From contig JAIESQ010000004.1 in NCBI GenBank assembly GCA_019745975.1, positions 1 to 60,388 of the forward strand: a stretch of 60,388 bases of DNA. The letters run 5' to 3'. The notes under the pieces are model-generated. The model ran no database searches and was not told where the DNA came from. It saw only the letters and a list, made by a program, of their open reading frames with translations. The stretch is from Pirellulales bacterium. GTDB taxonomy: Bacteria > Planctomycetota > Planctomycetia > Pirellulales > JAEUIK01. Of this stretch, positions 26,861 through 37,200 are shown piece after piece (the first letter of the stretch is position 1; each line of letters begins with the position of its first letter). The position numbers were made by a program, and so were the translations under genes.

Positions 26861-29800
26861 ATGCTCGTATCCGACATTCTGGTACTGACTCCACCCGGCC
26901 GGGTCGACGCTTCCCCAGCGATCGCCGCGGCCCGTGCTGGTGCCCGTGGCACGCTTGATTTGGAATACGCCACCGACGCGGCGGCCATCCGCGCGCAACT
27001 GGCCCGCCTGGTGCAATTCACGAAGGACGGCTTCGGCGTAAAGATTGCCACTCAGGGGGCCTTGAGTCTTGAAGATCTGCTCAAGGCGAGCGCTGGTCGG
27101 CTCGGGTGGGTGCTGTTGGCCAGCAACGAGACCGGCCTGCCGGCGTCGATCAAGCAACTGAACCATGCCGGCGTCGACGTCCTGCTCGAGGTAGTCAATA
27201 TCGACGAAGCGCGACAGGCCGCGCAGCTCCCCATTGCCGGGATCGTGCTCAAAGGGTGTGAGTCCTCGGGACGCATCGGCACCGAATCAGCTCTTCTGTT
27301 GGTTCAACGCTGGCGCCAGGAGGCCGCCCGGCTCAGCGTTAACCTCCCTTATTGGGTGCAAGGCGCCGTCGGATTCCGCTCGATCGCCGCCTGCCAAGTG
27401 GCCGGCGCCAAGGGTGTCGTGCTCGATAATCAGCTCCTCCTGGCACGCGAAACTCGCTTGAGCGATGCAACGCGCCAACGCCTGGAATCGTTCGACGGTA
27501 CCGAGACCTTGGTGCTGGGCGAGGGGATCGGCGCCGCATACCGCTTTCATAATCAGCCAGGCTCCAAGACGCTCGACGAACTCGAAGCAGCCCTACGCGC
27601 GATCGAGACGGGCTCATTGCCCGAAAGCCAGCGCCCGCAGGCGTGGCGGTCCGCGGTGCGCGCCGCGATCACAACGCACCCCGAGGAGGAGTTAATCCTC
27701 TGCGGCCAGGACGCCGCGCTGGCTCAGCCCTTTGCGCAGGCGTGCGTCTCGGTCGGAGGAATCGTGCAGCACCTCGCCGCCGAGTCCCAGCGCCTAATAG
27801 CGAGTGCGCAGCGGCATCAACCGCTGGCCGCTGGTTCTCCCTTGGCCGTCGAACATCGCACCCGCTACCCGCTCGTGCAGGGGACTGTGCCCGGTGACAC
27901 TGACACGCTGGATTTCGCATCAGCGGTTGCTGGCCAGGGTGGGTTACCGCTGGTCTCCTTGCGCTCGATGAATAAGACCGAAGCGACGCGGTATCTGCAG
28001 GACGCGGCGCGACGGATCAGCGAGTCGAACTGGGGTGTCAGCCTCACCGCTGGTGTGCCGGCCAACCTGCTCGCCCAGCAGATCGATGCGATCCTGGCGG
28101 TGCGCCCCGCATACACGGTGTTACCAGGGACCGTTACCGACCAGGTCAAGAAAATCGAAAAACGTGGCATCGTCGTTTACCGCAGCGTCGCTTCGCCGGA
28201 CAACCTTCGCAACCTGTTGCGCGATGGCGCGCGCCGGTTTGTTTTCGACCACGAAGCGGCCAGGCAGAGCGGCGCGACTTCGGGCGCCCTGCTTTGGGAA
28301 CCCCTCTACGACGTCCTCGTCGATTACATCGGCACGAGCCAGCGTGGCAGTGAACTGTGCGTGCTGTTTGCCGGCGGAGTGCACGACGCCCTGTCGGCAG
28401 CCATGGTTGCCGCGATGGCCGGATGCCTTGTCGAGCGCGGCATGAAGATCGGTGCTTTGCTGCGGTCTACCAAATCAGCAACGACTGAAGCCCCCCTGCA
28501 GACTTCGAACAATGGGCGGCAGCGCCAAGCGACACCCAAATGCGCCGGTTCGCAATCGGGTGCGATCGACCTGGCCGAGCTGTACAGCGCTATTTGTGAC
28601 GGTGCGACGCAACTGCTCGGAACCGACGGCGCTCCGGCGCCGGACCTGGCGGCGACGGAACCGCCTTGCGATATCGCCGTCGTCGGCATGTCGTGTTTCT
28701 ATCCTGGCGCCACGAGTCTGGGCGCCTATTGGCAGAACATTCTTAAGAAGGCCGTCGCGGTCAGCGAGATTCCGCCGACTCACTGGGACTGGCAACTGTA
28801 TTACGATCCCGATCCGCTGGCGAAGGACCGCATCATTTCCAAGTGGGGTGGGTTCCTTAGTGACATCCCCTTCGATCCACTGAAGTACGGTATTACGCCC
28901 GCCAGCATGAAGTCGATCGAGCCCCTGCAGCTCTTGCTGCTCGAGGCCGTGCATCACGCCTTGGTCGATGCGGGCTACGATCGGCGCCCCTTCTGCCGTG
29001 AACGAACCGCGGCCGTCGTCGGCATCGGCGGCGGCGGCAGCCCAATGGCCACTGCCTACGGATTCCGCACGTGCATGCGGCTGATCGATAATATTCCAGG
29101 CATGCCGGTCTCTTCGGACGCCGTGCTCTCGAATTGCGAAGAGGTCCTGCCCGAATGGACCGAAGATTCGTTCCCTGGCTTTCTGTTCAACGTGGCGGTC
29201 GGCCGCGTGGCCAATCGGTTCAACCTTGGTGGACCAAACTACGCCATCGATGCGGCGTGCGCCAGTTCGCTGGCAGCGCTGCAAGCCGCCATTCGCGAGC
29301 TTTCGGTCGGCACCAGCGACGTCGCCATTGCCATGGGCGCCGACACGGTGCAGACGCCGTTCGCCTACATGGCCTTCAGCAAGACCTACGCCTTGTCGCG
29401 CCAAGGCAAGAGCCGACCCTTCGACGCCGAAGCCGACGGCATCGTGTTGAGCGAAGGCATCGGCGTGCTCGTGCTCAAGCGGCTGGCCGATGCCGAACGC
29501 GACGGCGACCGCATTTACGCGGTCATCAAGGGAGTCGGCTCAGCCAGCGATGGTAAGGAGAAAGGGCTTACCGCGCCAAACGCCGCCGGCCAGAAACGGG
29601 CGCTCTCACGCGCCTACGCGCAAGCCCGCATCGAACCTAGTTGCGTCCGACTGATTGAAGCTCACGGCACCGGCACGGTCGTCGGCGACCGTACCGAAGC
29701 CGAAAGCATGGCCACCGTCCTCACGGCCGCCGGCGCCGCGCCGCGCTCGTGCGCGGTCGGTTCGGTTAAGTCGCTCATCGGTCACGCCAAGTGCGCGGCC

Positions 29801-32800
29801 GGACTGGCGGGCATGATCAAGGGCATCCTGGCCCTCGATCGCAAGGTCTTGCCCCCCACGTTAGTCGAAACGCCAAACTCGGCCGTGCAGTTCGAGGAAA
29901 GCCCGCTCTACCTCAACACCGAACCCCGCCCCTGGATCCAAGGCGACGGTCAGCCGCGCCGGGCCGGTGTCAGCGCATTCGGTTTCGGCGGCACCAACTT
30001 CCACGTCGTGCTGGAGGAGTATCGCGGCGACTACTTGCACCAGGTCCCCTCGGCCAGCACGCCGTGGCCGGTTGAGCTGGTTGTGTTTCGCCGGCGCACG
30101 CGCGATGAGCTCATAGCCGCCGTGCGCGAATGCCTGCAGGCCCTGGCTGCCGGCGCACGGCCAGCGCTCGTGGAGCTGGCGGCCGCCGCCTGGCATGCGA
30201 ATCCTCGGCAAGCCGATCTTCCCATCGTGGCAATCGTTGCCAGCTCGCTCGACGACTTACAAGCGAAGCTCTCGACGATCGAAAGTGTATTGCAGGGCTC
30301 GGCAACCACGCACCGCGATCCGCGAGGCTGCTACTTCGCCGAGCAACCCGGCCAGGCGGCTGGCAAGTTGGCACTAGTATTCCCGGGCCAAGGGTCGCAA
30401 TACCCGAATATGCTCGCCGAATTGGCGATCGCGTTTCCGAAGGTGCGCGAGGAACTCGATCGCGCCGAAACCGCGACGGCCGACAAGCTCCCGCGACCGC
30501 TCGGGTCCTACATCTATCCTCCGTCCGTGTTTGACGATGATCAACGCCGCGCCAATGACTCGGCCTTGGCCGATCCGACGGTTTCGCAACCTGCCATCGC
30601 GGCCGCCAGCCTGGGAATGTTGCGGCTCTTGGAGCGTTTGGGGCTAAAGGCCGAGTTGGCCGCGGGCCACAGTTTCGGCGAGTACGTGGCGCTCACCGCG
30701 GCAGGCGCGCTACCAGCCGATGCCATCTACCAACTCGCCTTGAAGCGCGGCGAGCTGGTTGCGAAGGCTGCGGCGGATGCCACCGGCGGCATGGTCGCCA
30801 TCAATGCCTCGGCCGACGACACCGAAACGTTGCTGGCGGGCCTGACCGATCTCTGGGTCGCCAATCAAAACGGCCCACAGCAAACGGTTGTTGCCGGCAC
30901 CGACCAGGCGCTCAGCAAATTGATCGAGCGCTGCCAGCAACAAGAACTGCGAGCAGTGCGTCTGGCTGTCGCTTGCGGATTTCATTCTCCGCTCGTGGCC
31001 AACGCGTCCGCCGAACTGGGCACATCGCTAGCCACCCAAGCCTGGGCAACCCCGCGGCAAACGGTCTATGCCAACACGACCGGTCAGGCATACGCCGGCG
31101 CCCCCGACGAGATGGTCGAGCAACTGACTCGCCATCTTTCATCGCCAGTTCGCTTCCAGGATGAAATCGAAGCCATGTACTCCGCGGGGGCACGCACCTT
31201 CGTCGAGGTCGGCCCGCACAACGTGCTCACCGGCTTGATCGACAACATCCTTGGCGATCGAGCGCATCTGGCCGTAGCCACTGATTTGCGCGGTCGCAAC
31301 GGCCTGACCCAGTTGGCCCATGCGATCGGGCAACTGCTCGTGCACGGTGTCGACCTGTGTCTCGATGAGTTGTACCAAGATCGGGTCGCGCACGCGTTCG
31401 ACCTGGCCGATCTATCGCGTCAGACGGTGGCCGCTTCGCACTCGCCCATGACCTGGATGGTCAACGGCGTGCGCTGCCGACCAATTGACGCTCCCGAACC
31501 CTCGCTGCTCGGTCAGCGACTACCAGCCAAGGAGGGCAAACCAAAGGCGGCAGCCACTGGGCCAAGCCGCGCAACTGAATCGAATCCACAGGGGAAAGTT
31601 CCCATGAGCTCTGTCATCCCGGCGCCTGCGGCGCCTGGCAACCATAACGGCAAACCGCATCCTTCGACGAACGGCGACAGCCATTTCTGGTCGGCGCCGG
31701 CGACGACCCCAACCACAGCGCCTTCGGCTGTGCCGCCCGCGCCTGCGATTGCGCCGGCCCCGGTACCCTCGGCCGCTCCCGTCGCACCAATCGCGCCGGT
31801 AGCCGCAGTTCCACCCGCAATTGTGCCGACGCTGCCAAACATCGCGCCCAGCGACGCCGCGACCCAGGTGGTGCTGCGTTATCAGGACTTGATGGAGAAG
31901 TTCCTCGAAGCGCAGCGCACGGTCATGCTCACCTATCTGCAGGGCCCAACAGCGCCCGCGGCGCCCGTAGCGCCGTCACAGGCGTCGTTCGTGCCCGTGG
32001 CGGTGGCACCAACGCCGATATCGGCTCCGCCCTTCGCCTCTGCGGCGCCAATGGCTCCACCAACGACCCCACCGATTGCGTTATCGCCGTCGCTCAACGG
32101 CACATCGCGCTGGCAGAATCTCTCTCACGAGAATTTCCCGGCGATGTCGGCTGCCGCCACCGTTGAAGCGCCCCCAGCGCCGCTTCAAACGCCCACCGCA
32201 AACGCTCCCGCCGCCAAGGGCGCGCCGGCGCAGCTCGATTTCGACGAGCTCCGCGATCGCCTGCTCGAGCTGGTCAGCAAGCGCACCGGTTATCCGCTCG
32301 CGATGCTCGACCTCGATCTCGACCTGGAGGCCGAACTTGGGATCGATTCGATCAAGCGCGTGGAGATTCTCAGCACGCTGGCCGAATCGCTCACCAGCGT
32401 CTCGAGCGACCTCGAGTCGAAGATCGTCCTCGAAAAGCTGACGGTCATCCGCACACTTGGCGGCATCCTCGACTACTTGAGGTCGGCGCTGGCCGACAAC
32501 AGTGAAGACACCGCCGCTGCCGGCGCCGAGGAAAGCGACGAATTTGCCGACGAGGAGATCGACGACGCGCCCAGCGAGACTGGCTCCCCCAGCCAACTCG
32601 AAGTACAACGCGCGGTCATTCATCTGACCGATGTCCCGCTCGACGCCGAGGCTGGCACCTCGATTTCGGGCGGCGCGGCGCTGATCACCGACGATGGTCG
32701 CGGGATCGCCCAAAAGCTCGCGGCGCGGCTCCACGCCGATGGGCTGAAGACTGCCCTGGTCCGCATGGTCGCGGGGGGTCAACCGCAGCTTGTTGACGGC

Positions 32801-34219
32801 ATCCTCAGCGGCGATCTGACCGATCTCGCTACCGTCAAGCGATTGCTGGCCCTGGCTCGCGAAGCGCTCGGCCCGATCGCCGGCCTGATTCACCTGCTCC
32901 CGCTGGCGCAGGCGTCGCCTGAGGTGGCGCCAGCCGCGCGAGCCTACCGCGAAACCAAGGCCCTCTATCTACTCGCGCAGCAGCTCGAGACTGACCTGCG
33001 CGAAATCGCCAATAAGAACAAGAATGCGGCCCTCCTGGCGGCGACTTCCCTAGGCGGAGGGCTTGGCTTTGATGATCCAACCGCGCACGAGCTCCCCGAC
33101 GAGTACTTCGCCGGGCATGGTGGAGTGATTGGCCTGGCAAAGTGCATCGCTCAGGAATGGAACGACGTCTTGGTCCGTGTCGTCGACTTCGATCCGGCAG
33201 CGGCGGCCGACCAGATCGTCGAGCACCTGCTGAGCGAAATCGCCGACCGCCGCGGTCCCGCCGAAATTGGCTACCTCGATGGCCGCCGCGTCACTTGGCA
33301 ACTGGGCCAGGCCGCGCTCGACGACGCGGAGCCCGTTGAGCCGGCCCCGCTGGACAAGGGCACGAAGATCGTGATCACGGGCGGCGCCCGCGGCATCACG
33401 GCCGCCATTGCCGTCGAATTGGCGCGGCGTTATCAGCCGACGCTGATCGTCGCCGGTCGCTCGCCGCTACCGCCGGAAACGGAGTCACCGCAAACGGTCG
33501 GCCTCGTTGAGCCTGGTGAATTGAAGGCCGCCTTGATCCAGCATCTTGGCAATGGCAAGCCGCCTCGGCCGGCTGAAGTTGAAAAAGCCTACCAGCGGCT
33601 GTTGCGGGAGCGCGAAATTCGCGACAACCTCGCCAGCATGCGAGCGGCCGGCGCGACCGTCGAGTATCACTCGGTCGACGTCCGCGACGAGCAGGCCGTC
33701 GCGCGACTGTTAGAAGACGTCTATGCTCGACATGGACGTATCGACGGCGTGCTGCATGGAGCTGGCGTCATTGAAGACAAGCTCCTGCGCGACAAGACTC
33801 CCGAATCTTTCGACCGTGTCTATCGCACCAAGGTCGACAGCGCCTATTCGCTCTGCCGGCACTTACGGCTCGACGAGCTGAAATTCCTGGTCTTCTTCGC
33901 GTCGCTGGCCAGCCGCTACGGCAATCGCGGCCAATCCGACTACGCGGCCGCCAACGAGGTCCTCAGCAAGCTCGCCGCGCAGCTCGACCGGCAGTTGTCA
34001 GCTCGCGTCTTCTCGGTCGCCTGGGGACCATGGTCCGGCGTCGGCATGGTGGCCGAACTGGAGCCGCACCTCACGCGTCGCGGGCTCAAGCTGATTTCGC
34101 CCGAAACGGGCCCTGCCTTCCTGATCGACGAGCTATTGCTCGGCCGCAAGGGCACCGCGGAGATCGTCGTCGCCGGCGGCGCGGAACGACTGGTGGCCCC
34201 GGCCGACGCTGCGGGCTGA
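26861..34219 (+). CDS. PUFA/polyketide synthase-like megasynthase: NMO-NMO-KS-AT-ACP-KR
   Basis: This large lipid synthase has 2452 residues. Two nitronate-monooxygenase-like TIM-barrel regions (about 1-255 and 345-560) precede a ketosynthase (about 600-1055) with active-site Cys800 in DAACASSLAAL, then EAHGTGT and VGSVKSLIGHAKCAAG. An acyltransferase (about 1168-1490) has Ser1271 in AAGHSFGEYVAL. A Pro/Ala-rich linker leads to one carrier domain with Ser1830 in ELGIDSIKRVEIL, and a ketoreductase (about 2165-2410) has ITGGARGITAAIA and the FASLASRYGNRGQSDYAAAN catalytic region. It resembles the secondary-lipid (Pfa/HglE-like) synthases reported in planctomycetes. The product is unknown. The start at 26861 has GAGGA six bases upstream. 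The NMO glycine-rich sites (GCESSGRIG, QSGATSG) lack the usual GGH histidine. Confidence 0.9.
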   Translation: MLVSDILVLTPPGRVDASPAIAAARAGARGTLDLEYATDAAAIRAQLARLVQFTKDGFGVKIATQGALSLEDLLKASAGRLGWVLLASNETGLPASIKQLNHAGVDVLLEVVNIDEARQAAQLPIAGIVLKGCESSGRIGTESALLLVQRWRQEAARLSVNLPYWVQGAVGFRSIAACQVAGAKGVVLDNQLLLARETRLSDATRQRLESFDGTETLVLGEGIGAAYRFHNQPGSKTLDELEAALRAIETGSLPESQRPQAWRSAVRAAITTHPEEELILCGQDAALAQPFAQACVSVGGIVQHLAAESQRLIASAQRHQPLAAGSPLAVEHRTRYPLVQGTVPGDTDTLDFASAVAGQGGLPLVSLRSMNKTEATRYLQDAARRISESNWGVSLTAGVPANLLAQQIDAILAVRPAYTVLPGTVTDQVKKIEKRGIVVYRSVASPDNLRNLLRDGARRFVFDHEAARQSGATSGALLWEPLYDVLVDYIGTSQRGSELCVLFAGGVHDALSAAMVAAMAGCLVERGMKIGALLRSTKSATTEAPLQTSNNGRQRQATPKCAGSQSGAIDLAELYSAICDGATQLLGTDGAPAPDLAATEPPCDIAVVGMSCFYPGATSLGAYWQNILKKAVAVSEIPPTHWDWQLYYDPDPLAKDRIISKWGGFLSDIPFDPLKYGITPASMKSIEPLQLLLLEAVHHALVDAGYDRRPFCRERTAAVVGIGGGGSPMATAYGFRTCMRLIDNIPGMPVSSDAVLSNCEEVLPEWTEDSFPGFLFNVAVGRVANRFNLGGPNYAIDAACASSLAALQAAIRELSVGTSDVAIAMGADTVQTPFAYMAFSKTYALSRQGKSRPFDAEADGIVLSEGIGVLVLKRLADAERDGDRIYAVIKGVGSASDGKEKGLTAPNAAGQKRALSRAYAQARIEPSCVRLIEAHGTGTVVGDRTEAESMATVLTAAGAAPRSCAVGSVKSLIGHAKCAAGLAGMIKGILALDRKVLPPTLVETPNSAVQFEESPLYLNTEPRPWIQGDGQPRRAGVSAFGFGGTNFHVVLEEYRGDYLHQVPSASTPWPVELVVFRRRTRDELIAAVRECLQALAAGARPALVELAAAAWHANPRQADLPIVAIVASSLDDLQAKLSTIESVLQGSATTHRDPRGCYFAEQPGQAAGKLALVFPGQGSQYPNMLAELAIAFPKVREELDRAETATADKLPRPLGSYIYPPSVFDDDQRRANDSALADPTVSQPAIAAASLGMLRLLERLGLKAELAAGHSFGEYVALTAAGALPADAIYQLALKRGELVAKAAADATGGMVAINASADDTETLLAGLTDLWVANQNGPQQTVVAGTDQALSKLIERCQQQELRAVRLAVACGFHSPLVANASAELGTSLATQAWATPRQTVYANTTGQAYAGAPDEMVEQLTRHLSSPVRFQDEIEAMYSAGARTFVEVGPHNVLTGLIDNILGDRAHLAVATDLRGRNGLTQLAHAIGQLLVHGVDLCLDELYQDRVAHAFDLADLSRQTVAASHSPMTWMVNGVRCRPIDAPEPSLLGQRLPAKEGKPKAAATGPSRATESNPQGKVPMSSVIPAPAAPGNHNGKPHPSTNGDSHFWSAPATTPTTAPSAVPPAPAIAPAPVPSAAPVAPIAPVAAVPPAIVPTLPNIAPSDAATQVVLRYQDLMEKFLEAQRTVMLTYLQGPTAPAAPVAPSQASFVPVAVAPTPISAPPFASAAPMAPPTTPPIALSPSLNGTSRWQNLSHENFPAMSAAATVEAPPAPLQTPTANAPAAKGAPAQLDFDELRDRLLELVSKRTGYPLAMLDLDLDLEAELGIDSIKRVEILSTLAESLTSVSSDLESKIVLEKLTVIRTLGGILDYLRSALADNSEDTAAAGAEESDEFADEEIDDAPSETGSPSQLEVQRAVIHLTDVPLDAEAGTSISGGAALITDDGRGIAQKLAARLHADGLKTALVRMVAGGQPQLVDGILSGDLTDLATVKRLLALAREALGPIAGLIHLLPLAQASPEVAPAARAYRETKALYLLAQQLETDLREIANKNKNAALLAATSLGGGLGFDDPTAHELPDEYFAGHGGVIGLAKCIAQEWNDVLVRVVDFDPAAAADQIVEHLLSEIADRRGPAEIGYLDGRRVTWQLGQAALDDAEPVEPAPLDKGTKIVITGGARGITAAIAVELARRYQPTLIVAGRSPLPPETESPQTVGLVEPGELKAALIQHLGNGKPPRPAEVEKAYQRLLREREIRDNLASMRAAGATVEYHSVDVRDEQAVARLLEDVYARHGRIDGVLHGAGVIEDKLLRDKTPESFDRVYRTKVDSAYSLCRHLRLDELKFLVFFASLASRYGNRGQSDYAAANEVLSKLAAQLDRQLSARVFSVAWGPWSGVGMVAELEPHLTRRGLKLISPETGPAFLIDELLLGRKGTAEIVVAGGAERLVAPADAAG

Positions 34220-34231
34220 TCGGATCGCACG

Positions 34232-37200
34232 ATGCAACTCACGATGACCACGAACACGGCCGTGGCGGTCGGGCAGGCAGACGCGGCCACTGCAACTCGC
34301 GCGCCTTGGCCGACCGAGCTCTTGGTGCTGTCCGGCACCGATCGGGTTGAGCTGTCGAGTCGCGCGGCGCGCCTGGCGGAGTTCTGTCGCCGCCATCCAG
34401 CGACCTCGCTGGCCGAATTGGCGTATTCGCTCCACCTCACGCTCGAGGCGGGGACCGAGCGGCTGGCAATCGTGGCGGCCTCGCTCGACGAGCTCGTCGC
34501 GCGATTGACGCGCGCCGCCGAGCGCTTGGCGAGCGCCGATTGCACGCAGATTCACGATGGCGTCGGCATTTACTACACAGCCAGTCCGCTAACACATGCC
34601 GGACGCATCGCCTGGCTCTTCCCCGGCGAAGGCGCACAGTACCCCGACATGCTGGGAGACCTGGCGGCCTGCTTCCCGATCGTGCGCGATTGCGTAATGG
34701 AAATGGGTCAGTTCGATCGTGGCAGCGACGCTGCCATTTCGATCAGCGATTTGCTCGTGCTGCCACCCGGGGCCAGCGCCGATACGCGCGCGGCCGCCGA
34801 GCAGCAGCTACGTGGCATCGACGACGGCATCTGCGCCGTGCTCGTTGCCGACGGGGCAATCGCCAGGCTTCTGCGGCAGTTTGGCCTGCAGCCCGACGTG
34901 CTCGGCGGTCACAGCGCCGGCGAACTGGCAGCGCTCTCCACGGCCGGCTGCTTCGACACCGCTCGGAATTCACTTCAGCTCGGCACGATGCTCAAGGAGT
35001 TCGCCAAACAGGGGGACGCCGCCGACGGCGCCAATGCGGCGCTCTTGGCAATCGGCGCCTCGAAAGAGAAGCTGACCGCCATCATTCAGTCGCTGGCGTC
35101 GCAACCCGGCCGCGAGCCCTTGGCGACCAAACTCCACATTGGCATGGATAATTGTCCGCATCAGGTCGTGTTGGTCGGCACACCGGCGGCGGTCGCGCAA
35201 ATTGAGCCCGAACTGGCGGCCCGCAAACTGATGTACGAGCGGCTCCCCTTCAATCGGCCTTACCACACCGAGTTGTTTCGCCCCTACTTGGGGCCGCTCA
35301 AGCAGATGTTCGAGGCGATCGATTTTCACTCGCCGCGGACCACCGTCTACTCCTGCAGCACCGGCCAGCCTTTTCCGACCAACCCTGCTGAGTTGCGCGA
35401 GTTAGCCCTCAATCACTGGGCCATGCCGGTCGAATTCCCGGCGATGATTCGCGCGATGCACGCCGACGGCGTGCGGCTGTTCGTCGAAGCCGGACCGCGC
35501 GGCAACCTCACCGCCTTCGTGCACGACATTCTCCGCGACAAGCCGTTCTTAGCCGTGTGCGCCAGCGTCCAGCGACGCCATGGCCTGACGCAGTTGCAAC
35601 ATCTGTTAGGCCAGCTCGCCGCGCAGCAAGTCTCGCTGCGGCTCGATCCGCTGTTCGAGAATCGAGCCTTGAAGAAGGTCGAATGGAATCTTCAGCCGGC
35701 GACATCGTCCGCCACAAGCACCAAGATGGATAGCCCGAAGTCCGTGGACGATCTGCCGACGAATGGTCGCGGACAAATCTCGCCCGCGATGCCTGCAATT
35801 CCGGCCCCGCAGCCGATTGTTCACCAGCCAACGCCGCCGATGTCGACACCGATGATGACGTCCACCACGATCGTGCCGCCACCGATCAGCGATCCCCGCG
35901 CGGCCGTTGTTACTCGGCACTGGGAACTGATGGAGCGTTGGCTCGACGACCAGCAGCAGGTCGTCAAGCAATTTCTGGCGCGCAACCGGACGGGAACACT
36001 CACGGCGTCGGCGCCGACCAGCCAGGCAATCGCCGCGCCATCCGTTGCCCCTGTGCCCTCTGCGCCATCGCTCGCGCCATCGCTCGCGCCATCGCTCGCG
36101 CAATCGTCGCTACCGACTCCGGTATCGCCCCCACCGCAACCCACCGCACGGCTCGAATTCCCGCTGCTGGGAACGATCGTCGAGCACGTCGCGGGCAAGG
36201 AGCTCGTCGCCCGACGCCGCCTTGACCTCGCCGAAGACCACTACGCCGACGAACACACGGTCGGCGGTCGCGATGTCAGCAAGGTCGATCCCCAGCAACG
36301 CGGCCTGCCCGTAGTGCCGATGACCTTCATCCTCGAGATGATGGCGGAAACCGCAACCCAGCTCTTCCCAGGCAAGGTCGCCCGTGCGATCAACGACATC
36401 ATGTTGATGCGCTGGCTGGCGATCGAGGAAGAGCCTGGCACGGTCGAGCTGCGCGCCAAAGTTCAGCCCATTCGCGCGACACCGGGCGCGAATCCACCCG
36501 CCGACGAAGTGCACGTCCGTATCGAGGTTCGCGACCTGGGGACCGACAGCACGCCCCGCAACGAGCCGCAACAGTTGGCGGCTGTCGGAACCGTCGTCCT
36601 CGCCGATGCTTATCTGCCGGCGCCGCGCGCCCGAGCGGTCGTCTCGCCGTCGCAGGCGCGCCCCCCGAAGGTCACGGTGGACGACACCTACAAAAGCTTG
36701 TTCCACGGCCCGCTATTTCAGGGCGTGCGCTCCCTTGATGTCATCGACGACCAGGGAATCGAAGCCACGATCGAAGTGCAGCCGCGTCGCGGGCTGTTCA
36801 CCAGCAACGCCAACCCAAACTTTCTGCTCGACCCGGTCACCATCGACATCGGCATGCACCCCGGCGCCTCCTGGCATCTCGAGCAGCCTGATCAAACCGG
36901 CCGCGTCCTCTTACCGTGCGCGCTGCACCGCATCGAGCTCTTTGGCCCGCGCCCACCCGAGGGGGCAGTGTTGCGGGCCACGGCCTGGGTGCTGTCGGCC
37001 TCGCAGCGCCAATTCACGCAGTCGGGCGAGCTGAGCACCACCGATGGTCGCGTGTGGTGCCGCTTGAGCGAGATCAAGTGCTGGCGGTTCTACATGCCGT
37101 TCGGGGAAGTGAATTTCAACGGCCCCAAGGACCAGTACTTCATCAGCAAGCCATGGCGCCCCTGGAGTGCCGCGGCCGACCAAGCTGGTCAAGTCGCGCC

